A DNA stretch of 64,000 nt from Verrucomicrobiota bacterium (GTDB taxonomy: Bacteria > Verrucomicrobiota > Lentisphaeria > JABSQK01 > JAJFLO01): the NCBI GenBank assembly GCA_021772615.1, contig JAJFLQ010000021.1, positions 23,180 to 87,179 of the forward strand. Direction: 5' to 3'. The notes under the pieces were generated by a model that worked only from the letters and a program-made list of their open reading frames with translations, ran no database searches and was not told the DNA's origin. Shown here in pieces: positions 36,828-45,531 of the stretch. The position numbers and the translations under genes are program-made. The stretch's first letter is position 1. Each line of letters starts with the position of its first letter.

Positions 36828-38057
36828 ATGACTTCCATTATATGTGCCGATGACGACAACTGGATACGTATATTATACGATAACATTCTGAAGAAACGGT
36901 ACGAAAATCTCCGTATTCTCAGTTGCGGTCAAGAGGTGCTCGACGCATTCAAAGAAGAGCCCGCAGACCTTCTTGTCATCGATATCAATATGCCGGGGTT
37001 GTCCGGTATCGAGGTGTGCAAGCGGATTCGAAATGACGGCAGCTACCCGAATGTATCCATTATCATAGTGTCCTCGGAGAAGACCGAGGACGCTATCGTG
37101 AACGGATTTCTTGCGGGCGCCGATGACTACATTATCAAGCCCATCAACCCGTCCGAGTTGCTCGCAAAAATGGTGATCGCGATGAATAAGCGTGTCACCA
37201 ATGTCAGCAAGCTTCTGGGCATTTTCCCGGGCACTATTTTCGCCGGTCGCTATGAAGTCATCGAAAAGCTCGGCAAAGGGTCTTTCAGCAATGTCTATCA
37301 TGCCAGGGATATTAGCACCAAGCCACACAAAGATGTGGCTCTTAAGGTGTTCGACCTGCCGCCTTCGAGTCTAAACGACCAGAAATTCATGGCTCTGTTC
37401 CTCCGCGAGGCGTACGGGCTCTCGAAATTGGACTTCCCGAGTATCGTAAAGTTGTATGACTTCGGCACGGCAAATTTTTACTTTCTCGTGATGGAGTATC
37501 TGAAAGGGGAAACACTGCAGGACAGGGTGGAAAAATCGGGCCCGCTTTCAGAATACAACGCGCAGATCATTGCCTATGAAGCTGCGAAGATTCTGCGTTA
37601 TCTGGAGACCTGCAAATTGGTGCATCGCGATATTAAACCGATCAACATAATGATCACCGACGACGGGTATCTCAAACTTCTGGACTTCGGCCTTGCGCGT
37701 TACGAGAACGAGGGCACAATAATTTTCGACGACCTGTTCAAGGGAACGCCGCAGTTCGCCGCGCCCGAGAGTATTTATGGCGATCATGACATCGACCTCA
37801 CGTCTGACATCTTTTCTCTTGGCGCGACCCTTTATTATATTGTGACAGCGGTGCCGCCATTCTCTGGCGGATCGCCGGTAGAGGTTATCACGAACAGGCT
37901 GCACGAAGTGCCGAAACCAGTACAGTTTTACAACAACGCATTGAGCGATGGGTTCGCCGGGCTGATCGACAGTATGCTCTCGAAGGAAAAGGAACTGCGC
38001 CCGACAGTTGATCACATCATTCTTACACTGAAGAAGTTACAGGATAGAACGACATGA
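36828..38057 (+). CDS. Receiver-Ser/Thr kinase fusion protein (REC-STPK), paralogue of 23499
   Basis: A 409-residue protein of the same layout as the gene at 23499. The receiver (about 1-122) has ICADDDN, Asp52 in LLVIDINMPGLSG and DDYIIKPI; a linker leads to the kinase (about 138-400) with LGKGSFSNVYHARD, VALKVFDLP, VHRDIKPINIMI, LLDFGLARY and GTPQFAAPESIYG. There is no membrane segment. The shared ICADD start, Asp52 and domain order show common descent. AAGGA lies about 11 bases before the ATG. A lone receiver gene follows 148 bases later on the same strand and may compete for or donate phosphate. Confidence 0.88.
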   Translation: MTSIICADDDNWIRILYDNILKKRYENLRILSCGQEVLDAFKEEPADLLVIDINMPGLSGIEVCKRIRNDGSYPNVSIIIVSSEKTEDAIVNGFLAGADDYIIKPINPSELLAKMVIAMNKRVTNVSKLLGIFPGTIFAGRYEVIEKLGKGSFSNVYHARDISTKPHKDVALKVFDLPPSSLNDQKFMALFLREAYGLSKLDFPSIVKLYDFGTANFYFLVMEYLKGETLQDRVEKSGPLSEYNAQIIAYEAAKILRYLETCKLVHRDIKPINIMITDDGYLKLLDFGLARYENEGTIIFDDLFKGTPQFAAPESIYGDHDIDLTSDIFSLGATLYYIVTAVPPFSGGSPVEVITNRLHEVPKPVQFYNNALSDGFAGLIDSMLSKEKELRPTVDHIILTLKKLQDRTT

Positions 38058-38205
38058 TCTCCGGCAAAAATCTCCGGCGTGGAGCGTTGTGGCGCGGAAA
38101 TTGCGACGTATGTTCGCCGTGAATATTCGATGCGGGCGACCGAGATGCGCGATATCGAGCGTCGATGGTGATTAATTGGGAAAAATAGCAGGAGGCGAGG
38201 CTGAT

Positions 38206-38607
38206 ATGGGTGAAAAATTGAAGATCTTATTTGTGGACGACGAGAAGAGCATTCGTGAAATTTTTCACACTGCATTTCAGGATGATTATGACGTCTATCT
38301 TGCAGCCGATGGTGACGAGGCGCTGAAGATGAAGTCGGAAAATGGTATCAAGCTGATCTACACAGACTTGCAAATGCCGAATATGAACGGGCTCGAACTC
38401 TGTCGGAAAATACGTGAACACGACACGATCTCCGTTATCTGTGCCGTGACCGGATTCAGCAAACTGTTCGAATTGCAGGAATGCCGCGAGTACGGTTTCG
38501 ATGATTATTTCAAGAAGCCGGTAGACCTCGAAGAGATCTCCCGGTCTATTGCCGAAGCAGGGGCGAAATTCAACCGCTGGTTTCGTCACCGCGCCTGCGC
38601 GCTGTGA
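38206..38607 (+). CDS. Single-domain response regulator
   Basis: A 133-residue stand-alone receiver: KILFVDDEKS acidic pocket, phospho-acceptor Asp54 in LIYTDLQMPNMNG, and DDYFKKPVD with the conserved Lys. No output domain follows, so it may act like CheY or as a phosphate shuttle (Spo0F-like). The start is set by AGGAGG 10 bases upstream; an in-frame ATG at 38176 lies before that site. It follows the second receiver-kinase gene and may be read from the same promoter. A small terminator hairpin overlaps its stop codon. Confidence 0.9.
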   Translation: MGEKLKILFVDDEKSIREIFHTAFQDDYDVYLAADGDEALKMKSENGIKLIYTDLQMPNMNGLELCRKIREHDTISVICAVTGFSKLFELQECREYGFDDYFKKPVDLEEISRSIAEAGAKFNRWFRHRACAL

Positions 38608-38627
38608 TCCCCGGAAGATCACGTTTT
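38604..38627 (+). terminator. Possible Rho-independent terminator after the lone receiver gene
   Basis: GTGATC pairs with GATCAC around a 7-base loop and is followed by GTTTTCC. The stem is only 6 base pairs and includes the stop codon, so it is a weak candidate. It lies between convergent genes. Confidence 0.4.
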
Positions 38628-38679
38628 CCTTGTATACCTTGTGCCGTTGTCCCCAAGTCAAAATGGAACTGTTTGGATT

Positions 38680-39816
38680 TCACAGGTACCGTCGCTCAAC
38701 ACGGTTGCCGATCGAACAAATGATATCGTATGATATCGTTCCTTTGGCTGCTGCCCAGTCTGCAATCGTAGTCGCGCCGCCGAGGCACGTGGCCTCATCC
38801 CCGACCGTCGCCTCCGGGCACGGCGAGAGGTCCACTGTCGTATAATCCATCGATATTCTGCCCAGGATCGGACATAGACAGTTTCGTATCTGGATCTTGC
38901 CGCTGTTCGAGAGGGCAAGCGGCAGGCCGTCGGCATAACCAATCGAAATTGTCCCCACGCGCGTCGGCGCCTTCAGGATGCACGATTGCCCGTAGCCGAT
39001 GGACGAACCTGCCGAAAGATCGCGGATCGCGATCAACCGTGTTTTCAGACTCAGCGCGGCTTCCAGCGCCAGCGCCTGGTGCCCGCGGATGTCAAATGCT
39101 CCGTAGAGATTGATGCCCGTACGGACGAGATTAAAGGGCGCCGTGAATGACGTGTCGATATTATTGACACCGTCGCTGTTGGCAATGTGGATGGTATCGA
39201 AGATGATGTTACTGCGCGCCAGCCTGCCGATCAGTTCTTTGAACAGCCGAATCTGATGCAGCGAAAACGACCTGTCGTCGTACGCGACAGGGAAGTGTGA
39301 ATAAATCCCGTTGCAACGCAGACCTTTCATGTTCATGGTGCGCCGGATCACCTTCTCAGCATCGTGGCAGGGGATCCCCAATCTGCCCATTCCGGTGTCG
39401 ACGAGAAAGTGGCACGTTGCGATCGTATTCTGCCGCAGTGCCTCGCGATTCAATTGCTCGGCAACAGCGAACGTGCCAATCGGCGCGATGATACCGTGTT
39501 CCACGACGGCAGGCACTTCTTCTTCCAGCAGTTCGCCCAGGATATGTACGGGTAGTCCCAGGCCGTTTATTGCCAGAGCCTCCCTGACCTCGGCAACGCC
39601 GAAGCAGCTGACACCCGCATCCTTGAGGCACATTGCGATGTCCGCAACACCAAGACCGTAGGCATTGGCCTTCATGACGGCCATTACGCGACACGGGTGG
39701 ACGTGCCGGGCAACCGTAGCATAATTCGACCGTATCGCGCGGAGGTCGATATCAAGCCATACGCGGGATCGCGGCGTCCCGGCGTTGTCGCGCGGATTAC
39801 CGTTCGTGCAGGTCAC
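38680..39816 (-). CDS. alr: Alanine racemase
   Basis: Alr makes D-alanine for peptidoglycan with pyridoxal phosphate. From a GTG at 39816 the product is 378 residues. The PLP Lys is in VMAVMKANAYGLGVADIA, the second-domain active-site Tyr in SIGYGQS, and TISIGYADGLP and ILGRISMDYTTVDLS are C-terminal signatures. The GTG overlaps the nth stop codon as GTGA, and WLDIDLRAIRSNY, the normal family start, comes soon after. The longer frame to 39906 would run 93 bases into nth, so the GTG is preferred. Fairly certain on both function and start. Confidence 0.93.
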   Translation of the reverse strand: MTCTNGNPRDNAGTPRSRVWLDIDLRAIRSNYATVARHVHPCRVMAVMKANAYGLGVADIAMCLKDAGVSCFGVAEVREALAINGLGLPVHILGELLEEEVPAVVEHGIIAPIGTFAVAEQLNREALRQNTIATCHFLVDTGMGRLGIPCHDAEKVIRRTMNMKGLRCNGIYSHFPVAYDDRSFSLHQIRLFKELIGRLARSNIIFDTIHIANSDGVNNIDTSFTAPFNLVRTGINLYGAFDIRGHQALALEAALSLKTRLIAIRDLSAGSSIGYGQSCILKAPTRVGTISIGYADGLPLALSNSGKIQIRNCLCPILGRISMDYTTVDLSPCPEATVGDEATCLGGATTIADWAAAKGTISYDIICSIGNRVERRYL

Positions 39817-40496
39817 TGGGTCGCCGTCACGTTCGTAGATTTGGCAGGATAGTTGCAGCATTTCCAGACCGTGCATTGTTCGCACAACGGCCGGCGTGCC
39901 TTGCACGTATAGCGGCCGTGCAGAATAAGATAGTGATGCGCCGCCTGCAGATGCTTTTCGGGTATTTTCTTCACGAGAATCTTTTCGATCGCTTCCGGCG
40001 TTTTTGCCGCGGCCAGGCCGATCCGGTTTGCCACTCGAAATATGTGTGTGTCCACCGCCAGGGTCGGCTGGTTAAAGACCACATTCAGAATGACATTCGC
40101 GGTTTTTCGGCCGACTCCGGGAAGCGATTGCAGGTCTTCGCGGTTCGCAGGGATACGGTCATCGAACGTTTCCTGCAGCTTGGCGCACAACCCGATAATC
40201 GCTTTGGCTTTGTTCCGAAACAACCCGATAGATTTGATGTACTCCCGGAGCCCGGCCTCGCCGAGTTCGAGATAGTCCGTGGTGGTTCGGCATCGTTGCC
40301 ATAGCGGGCCGGTCACTTTGTTCACTGAGACATCGGTGGCCTGGGCCGAAAGCACCACCGCGATCGTGAGGTCCAGCGGGGTTTTCCAGTTGAGTTCGGA
40401 TCGTGGTTCGATGGTTTGTGAAAGCGTGTCGAAAAACGCAGCAATCGCACGTTGCGTCATCAGTCGTGTTTTGGGAAGTGGGGATGCGTTCGCCAT
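39813..40496 (-). CDS. nth: Endonuclease III (DNA glycosylase/AP lyase)
   Basis: Nth removes oxidised pyrimidines and nicks the abasic site in base-excision repair. The 227-residue protein has the helix-hairpin-helix LPGVGRKTANVILN with the catalytic Lys, the active Asp in AVDTHIFRVANRIGL, and the C-terminal 4Fe-4S cluster spacing C-x6-C-x2-C-x5-C (CKARRPLCEQCTVWKCC). About 15 residues precede the conserved core. It is co-translated with alr through a GTGA overlap, an unusual pairing. Confidence 0.95.
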   Translation of the reverse strand: MANASPLPKTRLMTQRAIAAFFDTLSQTIEPRSELNWKTPLDLTIAVVLSAQATDVSVNKVTGPLWQRCRTTTDYLELGEAGLREYIKSIGLFRNKAKAIIGLCAKLQETFDDRIPANREDLQSLPGVGRKTANVILNVVFNQPTLAVDTHIFRVANRIGLAAAKTPEAIEKILVKKIPEKHLQAAHHYLILHGRYTCKARRPLCEQCTVWKCCNYPAKSTNVTATQ

Positions 40497-40865
40497 GGGC
40501 TACTATTCGTCGTGCAGCCGGCCTTTTCCAGATGTCCGGTAGGTGAAAGTTTGACAAAGCTGTGATTGCTTGGTAATTAATGCCTGAACGGTAACACCGG
40601 TAGCATAGACCACCATAGTGCGGGTTTTGTGCAATCGGAGCGCGCTTTACTCAGACCCCGCATGGCGGTGGTCCAGGCTGCTTCGCCGATCGCGATGTTT
40701 CGGAGTTTTTGTTCAGGCACCGCGTCAAGAACATGTAGCCGCGGCTCCGTGAACCGTGCGTCTCGATTGCAGAGAAAATACCGCACGTTTCACTGAGCCG
40801 TGCCGACACAACCGGGGCACGCAATCCTTGACGTAGTGACATCCAGATGAAAGGAATGTCGACAT
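40497..40865. other. Divergent intergenic region between nth and the WD40-kinase gene
   Basis: These 369 bases hold no gene I can support. A consensus -35 TTGACA (40551-40556) is followed 17 bases later by TAATTA, a weak -10, on the plus strand. AAAGGA about 10 bases before the ATG at 40866 is the ribosome site of the kinase gene. Confidence 0.45.
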
Positions 40866-43800
40866 ATGAGCGATGAATCCGCCAACGACCGTACCGCCGC
40901 ACCGGCGCCCGGTTCCGGGCCGTCTTCGCCGTTTTCGGGCGCTCCCAATTTCAATGCGCTTATCGCTACAATCCTGACAGACAAAGCCAGCGAGCGCTAT
41001 GTAATAGGCGACGTGATTGCCAGGGGCGGCATGGGCGCCATACATGATGTCCGCGACTGCAACAGCAGGCGGGATGTGGTGATGAAGGTGGTGTTGCCGA
41101 ACAAGCGCGTCTCGATCCCTACGATTCTTCGTTTTATCAGGGAAGCCCAGATCACCGCCCAACTCGAACACCCGAATATCGTGCCGGTTTACGAACTCGG
41201 ACTCGACAGCGGCGGCGATATTTACTATACCATGAAGAAAGTGCATGGTACGACCCTGCGTGACGTGCTCAACAACATCCGGCTCGGCGACCTGACGACG
41301 ATAGAGGCCTACCCGCTGGTGCGCTTGCTCACGATCTTCCAGCGTGTCGGTGACGCTATCGCATATGCCCATTCCAAAGGCGTCGTTCACCGCGACCTCA
41401 AGCCCGAGAATATCATGATCGGGAACTACGGAGAGGTGTTGGTGCTCGATTGGGGTCTGGCCAAGGTGATTGGCTGCGATTCATCAAATCCGAACATCAA
41501 CGAGAATGTGTGCCAGAGTCAATTCTTCCCGGGCGCGCCGCAGCAACCATCGTCTACCGGAGACAAGGTCACCTGCATCGACTCGGATATTGAATCCACC
41601 TACCTGGCAACATTGGAAGGCCGGATCATGGGTACTCCGGCATATTTATCCCCCGAGCAGGCCAGGGGTGTTCCCAGCGAGATCAGCAATCAGAGCGATA
41701 TCTACGCATTGGGCGGCATTTTGTATTCTATCCTCACGCTCGATATACCTATTTCCGGGATGTCGCCGAAAACGGTGATCGCAAAAGTGCTGCGGGGCGA
41801 GATTGATTCACCGGAGACCTACAACGCGCGGCGCGGCATTCGCGGCGACCAGGAACGCCCAGCCAAGAAGCGGCACATCCTGTACCATTGCCCGGGCCGT
41901 CGCATTCCGTCATCGCTTTCGGCCGTGACCATGAAGGCGATGAACCTGAATCCTGCCGAGCGTTATCAGACCGTGGAGGAGCTTCAGGACGATATCGCAA
42001 AGTACCAGCATGGATTTGCCACGGTGGCGGAGGGCGCCGGCGCCCTCAAGCTGATCGTGCTGTTGATCAAGCGCAACCGGCTCTGGGCCGTGTTTCTGCT
42101 TGTTACCCTGCTGCTCGGCAGCGGTTTCATTCTGCAGGTGGTGTACAGCGAGCGCGAGGCGAGGAGGCTGCAGAACCTCGCCGAACAGGGTGAACAGATT
42201 GCCAGGAAAAATGTGTTTATCACTAAAGAGGCCGGGAAACGCGCGCAACTTAGGTTTGCGGAAACACTCATTGCCCAGGGCAACGCCATGGCGCAGTTGA
42301 ACCAGTGGGACATCGCCAAGATCAACTATGTCGAGGCCTTCCATGTGATCGGCAATCTGGATCAGTCTACCTACGCTGTCGAACTGCGTTTATGGGAAGC
42401 ATTCGGGAAATCGCCGCCGTTGCTCTGGGCCCGGACCGATCTCGCGCAACTGCCGCTTAGCATGGCCGTGTCGGCGGATGGCTTGCATACACTCACCGGC
42501 AACGACGACGGTAGCGTCACGGTGTGGGACAACATCACGGGCCAGGCACTGTCAATCATGCAACCGAACGGTCCGGCGCCGCCCTGGCGTGCGACCGCGA
42601 TACACCCGGCGGGCACGGTCGCGGTCACTGGCGGCTCTCGCGGCGAGGTGACGGTATGGAACCTGGACTCGCGGCAACGCGGCAAGGCGCTTAGCGGGCA
42701 CGACGGCGCGATCGGATTTCTCGAGTTTTCGGCAGATGGCGCGCTGATGGCATCCGGCAGCACGGACGGTCTGTTACTGGTGTGGGACACCGCAACCTGG
42801 ACCCTGCGCCAGGCGTTCACCGACCAACGCAGCCCGATGACCTGTGCAGCCTTTGTGGCCAACGCTGTGGTTGTGTTACCCGCCGATGCGTCCGGTGGCG
42901 TGCTGGCATACGATATCCACACCGGCAGCGTGACCCGACGCTTGGCCGGCACCGGCGACGCGGTCAATTGTCTCGCCGTCGAGCCCGGTAGCGGTCGCAT
43001 TGCCGGCGGAACAATCGCCGGAGACATCCTGCTGTGGGCGCCCGGATCGATGGAGCCGGAGCATGTATTTTCCTCCCATCAATCCCTGGTGATCGCGCTG
43101 CGCTTCTTCGATAACGGCGGTAGTCGCTTGCTGGCTGCACAACAGGATTCCACGATGACGAGCTGGCGTATGGACGACAACGGCGTCACCAGTAAATTCA
43201 CCGGACAGTTCGAAACGGTCACGGCAATCGCCCTGACGCGTGACGGTCGGACCGCCGCCGTACGCGCCGAAGACGGCAGCCTCAATCTCATGCCGGTAAC
43301 GGTCGGCGGCGATACCGGCGTGTTGTCGGGTCGGCACCAGCATGTTCGCGATATCGCCTGTTCGCGGGATGGAAATCTCATTGCGTCCGTGGGCGACGAC
43401 AACGCATTTGTGGTGTGGGACGCAGCTACAGCGCGTCCGCTGGCGGTGGCGGCGGCCTCGGACACGGAGATCGTGGCCGTCCGTTTCACCGCCGACGATC
43501 AGGAGGCAGTACTTGCCCTCGCCGACGGCAGCGTTGTGGTGCGCAACGTGGCGTCAGGAAACGATACGATCGCAACGGCCACCGCCGCCGACAAACCGAC
43601 GGCTGCCGCGTTGTCGCAGACAGGGCGGTGGCGTGCTGCAGGATTCGATGACGGTGCGGTCGAGTTGACCGATCTGAATGGAGCGAGCCGTCGTCTCGTC
43701 GGGCAGACCGCGTCAATCCGCTCGCTTGGCTTTTCCTCGACGGATACGTGTGTTGTTGCCATCGCCGCAGATGGCGCCGTAATGGTCTGGAGCACGGCTG

Positions 43801-44498
43801 GAGGCGAACCCATAGGTCGCGTCGCGGTCGCCGATGCCGTGGCGGCCTGCTATTCCACCGGACACAGCCAACTCCTGGTAGGCGACCGTTCCGGGCTCAT
43901 ATGGGCATTTGACGGCAAGACCATGGAGCGTACCCGCCAGTTCAAGGTGCATTATCACGAGATTCAGGACCTCAAGTTCATGCCGTCGGGGGCATATTTT
44001 CTGTCTACCGATGCCCGATCGAATATGAAGATCACAGAGATTGCTACCGGTCGCGTGTTATTCTCGCGGTACGAGCCCGGCGGCATTACGAGTACGTCAT
44101 TCTCGGCCAACGGCCGCAAGATCATCTCGGGCGGGGCCAATGGCGACGTGCGCGTCTACGATGTATCCCGCGCCGTCGAGTTTCTTCAGCTTGTTTCCGA
44201 GGTCGAGGTCGCACAAAACCGTCTCGCTACACGGCCGAATGATGTGCGCTCGTTGGCCGTGCTTGCAGACTGGTACGCATTCCGGCAGGCATGGAACTGG
44301 TCGCTTGCGTTGTACACGCGCGCGGACTACCAGAAGAACGACTTACCGTCACTCCCGGTCGCGCGCTGTCGCCGCCGGCTCGGGGACGAAAGTGGTGCAC
44401 GAGATGACTATCGTCGTGCCTTGTCGCGAAACGAGGCGTCCGCCGGATATCTCAATCTGTGCCTGACGTCTTTGCACGAATCACAATCAGGTCAATAG
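40866..44498 (+). CDS. Membrane Ser/Thr kinase with WD40 repeats and C-terminal TPR-like region
   Basis: A 1210-residue protein. A Pro/Ala-rich lead of about 40 residues precedes the kinase domain (about 45-385): IARGGMGAIHDVRD loop, VVMKVVLPNK, VHRDLKPEN (His175, Asp177), DWG for DFG (Asp195) and GTPAYLSPEQARG. A membrane helix (LWAVFLLVTLLLGSGFILQVV, about 405-428) and a coiled coil follow. Then at least ten WD40-like blades run from about 520 to 1120 (SGHDGAIGFLEFSADGALMAS, VWDTATWT, SGRHQHVRDIACSRDGNLIASV). The last 80 residues look like TPR helices. The kinase would be inside the cell; the WD40 side depends on topology, and if cytoplasmic it would need a hairpin anchor. A PLD-family gene follows after 12 bases. 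Confidence 0.87.
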   Translation: MSDESANDRTAAPAPGSGPSSPFSGAPNFNALIATILTDKASERYVIGDVIARGGMGAIHDVRDCNSRRDVVMKVVLPNKRVSIPTILRFIREAQITAQLEHPNIVPVYELGLDSGGDIYYTMKKVHGTTLRDVLNNIRLGDLTTIEAYPLVRLLTIFQRVGDAIAYAHSKGVVHRDLKPENIMIGNYGEVLVLDWGLAKVIGCDSSNPNINENVCQSQFFPGAPQQPSSTGDKVTCIDSDIESTYLATLEGRIMGTPAYLSPEQARGVPSEISNQSDIYALGGILYSILTLDIPISGMSPKTVIAKVLRGEIDSPETYNARRGIRGDQERPAKKRHILYHCPGRRIPSSLSAVTMKAMNLNPAERYQTVEELQDDIAKYQHGFATVAEGAGALKLIVLLIKRNRLWAVFLLVTLLLGSGFILQVVYSEREARRLQNLAEQGEQIARKNVFITKEAGKRAQLRFAETLIAQGNAMAQLNQWDIAKINYVEAFHVIGNLDQSTYAVELRLWEAFGKSPPLLWARTDLAQLPLSMAVSADGLHTLTGNDDGSVTVWDNITGQALSIMQPNGPAPPWRATAIHPAGTVAVTGGSRGEVTVWNLDSRQRGKALSGHDGAIGFLEFSADGALMASGSTDGLLLVWDTATWTLRQAFTDQRSPMTCAAFVANAVVVLPADASGGVLAYDIHTGSVTRRLAGTGDAVNCLAVEPGSGRIAGGTIAGDILLWAPGSMEPEHVFSSHQSLVIALRFFDNGGSRLLAAQQDSTMTSWRMDDNGVTSKFTGQFETVTAIALTRDGRTAAVRAEDGSLNLMPVTVGGDTGVLSGRHQHVRDIACSRDGNLIASVGDDNAFVVWDAATARPLAVAAASDTEIVAVRFTADDQEAVLALADGSVVVRNVASGNDTIATATAADKPTAAALSQTGRWRAAGFDDGAVELTDLNGASRRLVGQTASIRSLGFSSTDTCVVAIAADGAVMVWSTAGGEPIGRVAVADAVAACYSTGHSQLLVGDRSGLIWAFDGKTMERTRQFKVHYHEIQDLKFMPSGAYFLSTDARSNMKITEIATGRVLFSRYEPGGITSTSFSANGRKIISGGANGDVRVYDVSRAVEFLQLVSEVEVAQNRLATRPNDVRSLAVLADWYAFRQAWNWSLALYTRADYQKNDLPSLPVARCRRRLGDESGARDDYRRALSRNEASAGYLNLCLTSLHESQSGQ

Positions 44499-44510
44499 GA
44501 GACAGTCACA

Positions 44511-45221
44511 ATGTCAGGCAGCGAGAGTCAACAAACAGAACTGCAACAGCTCGAGCAGATAATACGCCGGACCTTCGACGACTATCGCCTGTCGCGCGGC
44601 GAGGGTGATGCGCTGGAATCCATTGTCTCCGGATTGGAGAACAGCCCGGATCAGTTGCGGTTTCTGCGCAATCGCGCATTCGATCTGGTTCGCCGCGAGA
44701 TTTCGGGCGCCGACGAATCGCGCATCATTGATTGGTTGGAGGATGTGGTCAAGGTCATAGATCGTCGCCCGAACCAGCGACCACGGGGCCGGCACGCGGT
44801 GTGTTTCAGCCCCGGCGACGCGTGTCGCAACCAGATCATCTCGCTCGTCGAAACCAGCTCCGTGAGCATCGATATCTGCGTGTTCACCATCACCGACGAC
44901 CGCATTAGCAGCGTCCTGGCCGACGCCCATCGGCGCGGCATCGCCATCCGCATTATTTCCGACGACGAGAAGGCCAGGGACAAAGGCAGCGATATCTACC
45001 GTCTCGCCCAACGCGGTATCCCGATGGCCACGGACCGCAGCCCGGACCATATGCATCACAAATTCGCGGTATTCGACAATACCATCCTGGTAAACGGCAG
45101 TTTCAACTGGACCCGTTCCGCCTCCCACGGCAACCACGAGAACATCCTCGTCACCACCCTCGGCGACCTCGTCCAGCCCTTCATCGTCTGCTTCGACTCC
45201 CTCTGGTCCGAACTCTCCTGA
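44511..45221 (+). CDS. Phospholipase D-family (HKD) protein, probable nuclease
   Basis: A 236-residue protein with a helical N-terminal part (about 10-90) and one PLD domain. The signature H-x-K-x4-D is complete (His182, Lys184, Asp189 in MHHKFAVFD) and followed by LVNGSFNWTRSASHGNHEN. One HKD per chain implies a dimer, as in the Nuc endonuclease or Zucchini. SVSIDICVFTITDDRISSVL is the typical first strand. There is no signal peptide. AGGAG lies 8 bases before the ATG, 12 bases after the WD40-kinase stop, so the two are very likely one operon. Nuclease or lipase activity is inferred from family. Confidence 0.85.
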   Translation: MSGSESQQTELQQLEQIIRRTFDDYRLSRGEGDALESIVSGLENSPDQLRFLRNRAFDLVRREISGADESRIIDWLEDVVKVIDRRPNQRPRGRHAVCFSPGDACRNQIISLVETSSVSIDICVFTITDDRISSVLADAHRRGIAIRIISDDEKARDKGSDIYRLAQRGIPMATDRSPDHMHHKFAVFDNTILVNGSFNWTRSASHGNHENILVTTLGDLVQPFIVCFDSLWSELS

Positions 45222-45531
45222 CGCGATCTGTGATTTTCGTTGGCCTTCGCGCCACCGCCGTCGCGGGACGTGCTTGCGCTACGCCGTGCGTTCTGCTCAA
45301 CGTGACCTGAAACCCACGCTAAAGCGCGAACTCCAGCGACATGCGTGCAACTCGTGGCGTGGAAGAACCGCGAATGGACGCGAATCCATCTTTTTTTATT
45401 AGCGTTTATTGGCGTCCATTCGCGGTTCCGCGGAGTTCAGTAGTTTGAGGTAAACCCGAAAAAGTTGAACGTCCGTTTTGCGTGCCGGCGATGGTATCCA
45501 GGGTCTTGCGTCGTATTGATAAATCGGAATA
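45222..45531. repeat. Intergenic region with a long hairpin repeat
   Basis: No gene is seen in these 310 bases. GAACCGCGAATGGACGC (45365-45381) is repeated in exact inverted form at 45412-45428, with a 30-base loop containing seven T. Nearby, ACGCTAAAGCGCGAACTCC (about 45317-45335) resembles part of the inverted repeat at 61217-61304. This looks like a small non-coding repeat family (REP/MITE-like). Confidence 0.75.
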
